A stretch of 5,964 nt of DNA, taken from NCBI GenBank assembly GCA_964484515.1, contig CAZAGT010000315.1:1-5964 (forward strand), written 5' to 3'. The translations under genes and the position numbers were made by a program. Below the pieces are notes generated by a model. It saw nothing but the letters and a program-made list of their open reading frames with translations. It had not been told where the DNA came from and made no database searches. This document shows positions 5,680 to 5,964 of the stretch, piece after piece; positions within the stretch are counted from its first letter, which is position 1, and every line of letters begins with the position of its first letter. The stretch comes from CAZAGT01 sp964484515. Its GTDB lineage: Bacteria; Desulfobacterota; DSM-4660; Desulfatiglandales; HGW-15.

Positions 5680-5964
5680 TCAGCACCCCAGGTAGGCGCT
5701 GATCACGTTTGGATCATTCGCCAGATCTGAGGCCCTGCCCTGGGTTACCACCGACCCTGTCTCCAGGATGTAGGCTCGGTGGGCTATGCTTAAAGCCGCT
5801 TTGACGTTCTGTTCCACCAGCAAGATCGGCAGACCTTCCTCATTAAGCGTTTGAATTACTCGAAACATGGACTCCACCAACATGGGAGCCAGCCCCAAAG
5901 ACGGCTCGTCCAGCATCAGCAGCTTCGGTCTGGCCATGAGTCCCCGCCCTATGGCTAACATCTG
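5680..5964 (-). CDS. livF: Branched-chain amino acid-type ABC transporter ATP-binding protein, LivF family (C-terminal 94 residues)
   Basis: Only the C-terminal part is in the window; the start, Walker A and most of the LSGGEQ signature lie beyond the right edge. The fragment opens with QMLAIGRGLMARPKLLMLD, the segment that directly follows the signature motif. Walker B is LLMLDEP (15-21 of the fragment) with the catalytic Glu at 20, followed by the D-loop SLGLAP. The switch region reads LLVEQN (48-53), with Gln where many ABC ATPases have His; this is typical of LivF. 'AYILETGSVVTQGRASDLAN' and the terminal 'PNVISAYLGC' match the usual LivF tail (YLG near the end). It would hydrolyse ATP on the cytoplasmic face together with LivG to power the LivH/LivM permease. 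It precedes the binding-protein gene by 81 nt, so livG and possibly livM are expected upstream, outside the window. Confidence 0.95.
   Translation of the reverse strand, partial: QMLAIGRGLMARPKLLMLDEPSLGLAPMLVESMFRVIQTLNEEGLPILLVEQNVKAALSIAHRAYILETGSVVTQGRASDLANDPNVISAYLGC

Overview
The window is a stretch of bacterial chromosome of moderately high GC. All six genes lie on the minus strand, so transcription runs from the right end to the left. In that order they are: the C-terminal half of a LivF-type ABC ATPase (5680-5964, start outside the window), a secreted branched-chain-amino-acid-type substrate-binding protein (4420-5598), a LivH-type permease (3469-4341), an acyl-CoA dehydrogenase (2259-3422), an acyl-CoA synthetase (606-2168) and the N-terminal part of an FAD-binding PCMH/GlcD-type oxidoreductase (1-372, running off the left end). 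This last gene has no stop codon inside the window. Plus-strand open frames are shadows of these genes.

The gaps are 81, 78, 46, 90 and 233 nt. No convincing promoter or intrinsic terminator was found, so the first five genes look like one transcript. The sixth could be on the same transcript or start from its own promoter in the 233-nt gap. Each gap contains an imperfect inverted repeat. The strongest lies between the binding-protein and permease genes (4362-4400, 13 of 14 stem positions paired).

The genes suggest an uptake-and-activation pathway for an organic acid. A HAAT-family (Liv-type) ABC importer brings in a carboxylate, the AMP-forming ligase converts it to a CoA thioester, the acyl-CoA dehydrogenase oxidises the thioester, and the FAD oxidoreductase carries out a further or preparatory oxidation. 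Liv-type importers beside CoA ligases are known for aromatic acids, for example CouPSTU for p-coumarate in Rhodopseudomonas palustris. The substrate here cannot be read from sequence. Gene content and protein style fit an anaerobic degrader of the Desulfobacterota (former Deltaproteobacteria) type, but this is an impression and not a placement.

The most notable points are: an acyl-CoA dehydrogenase whose usual C-terminal catalytic Glu is Ala (A370), with a Glu (E248) at the alternative site used by isovaleryl-CoA and long-chain dehydrogenases; the unusual order livF - binding protein - livH - catabolic enzymes, with no livM after livH; and structured intergenic RNA elements. I see no mobile element, CRISPR array, tRNA or rRNA, and nothing that clearly amounts to an undescribed system.
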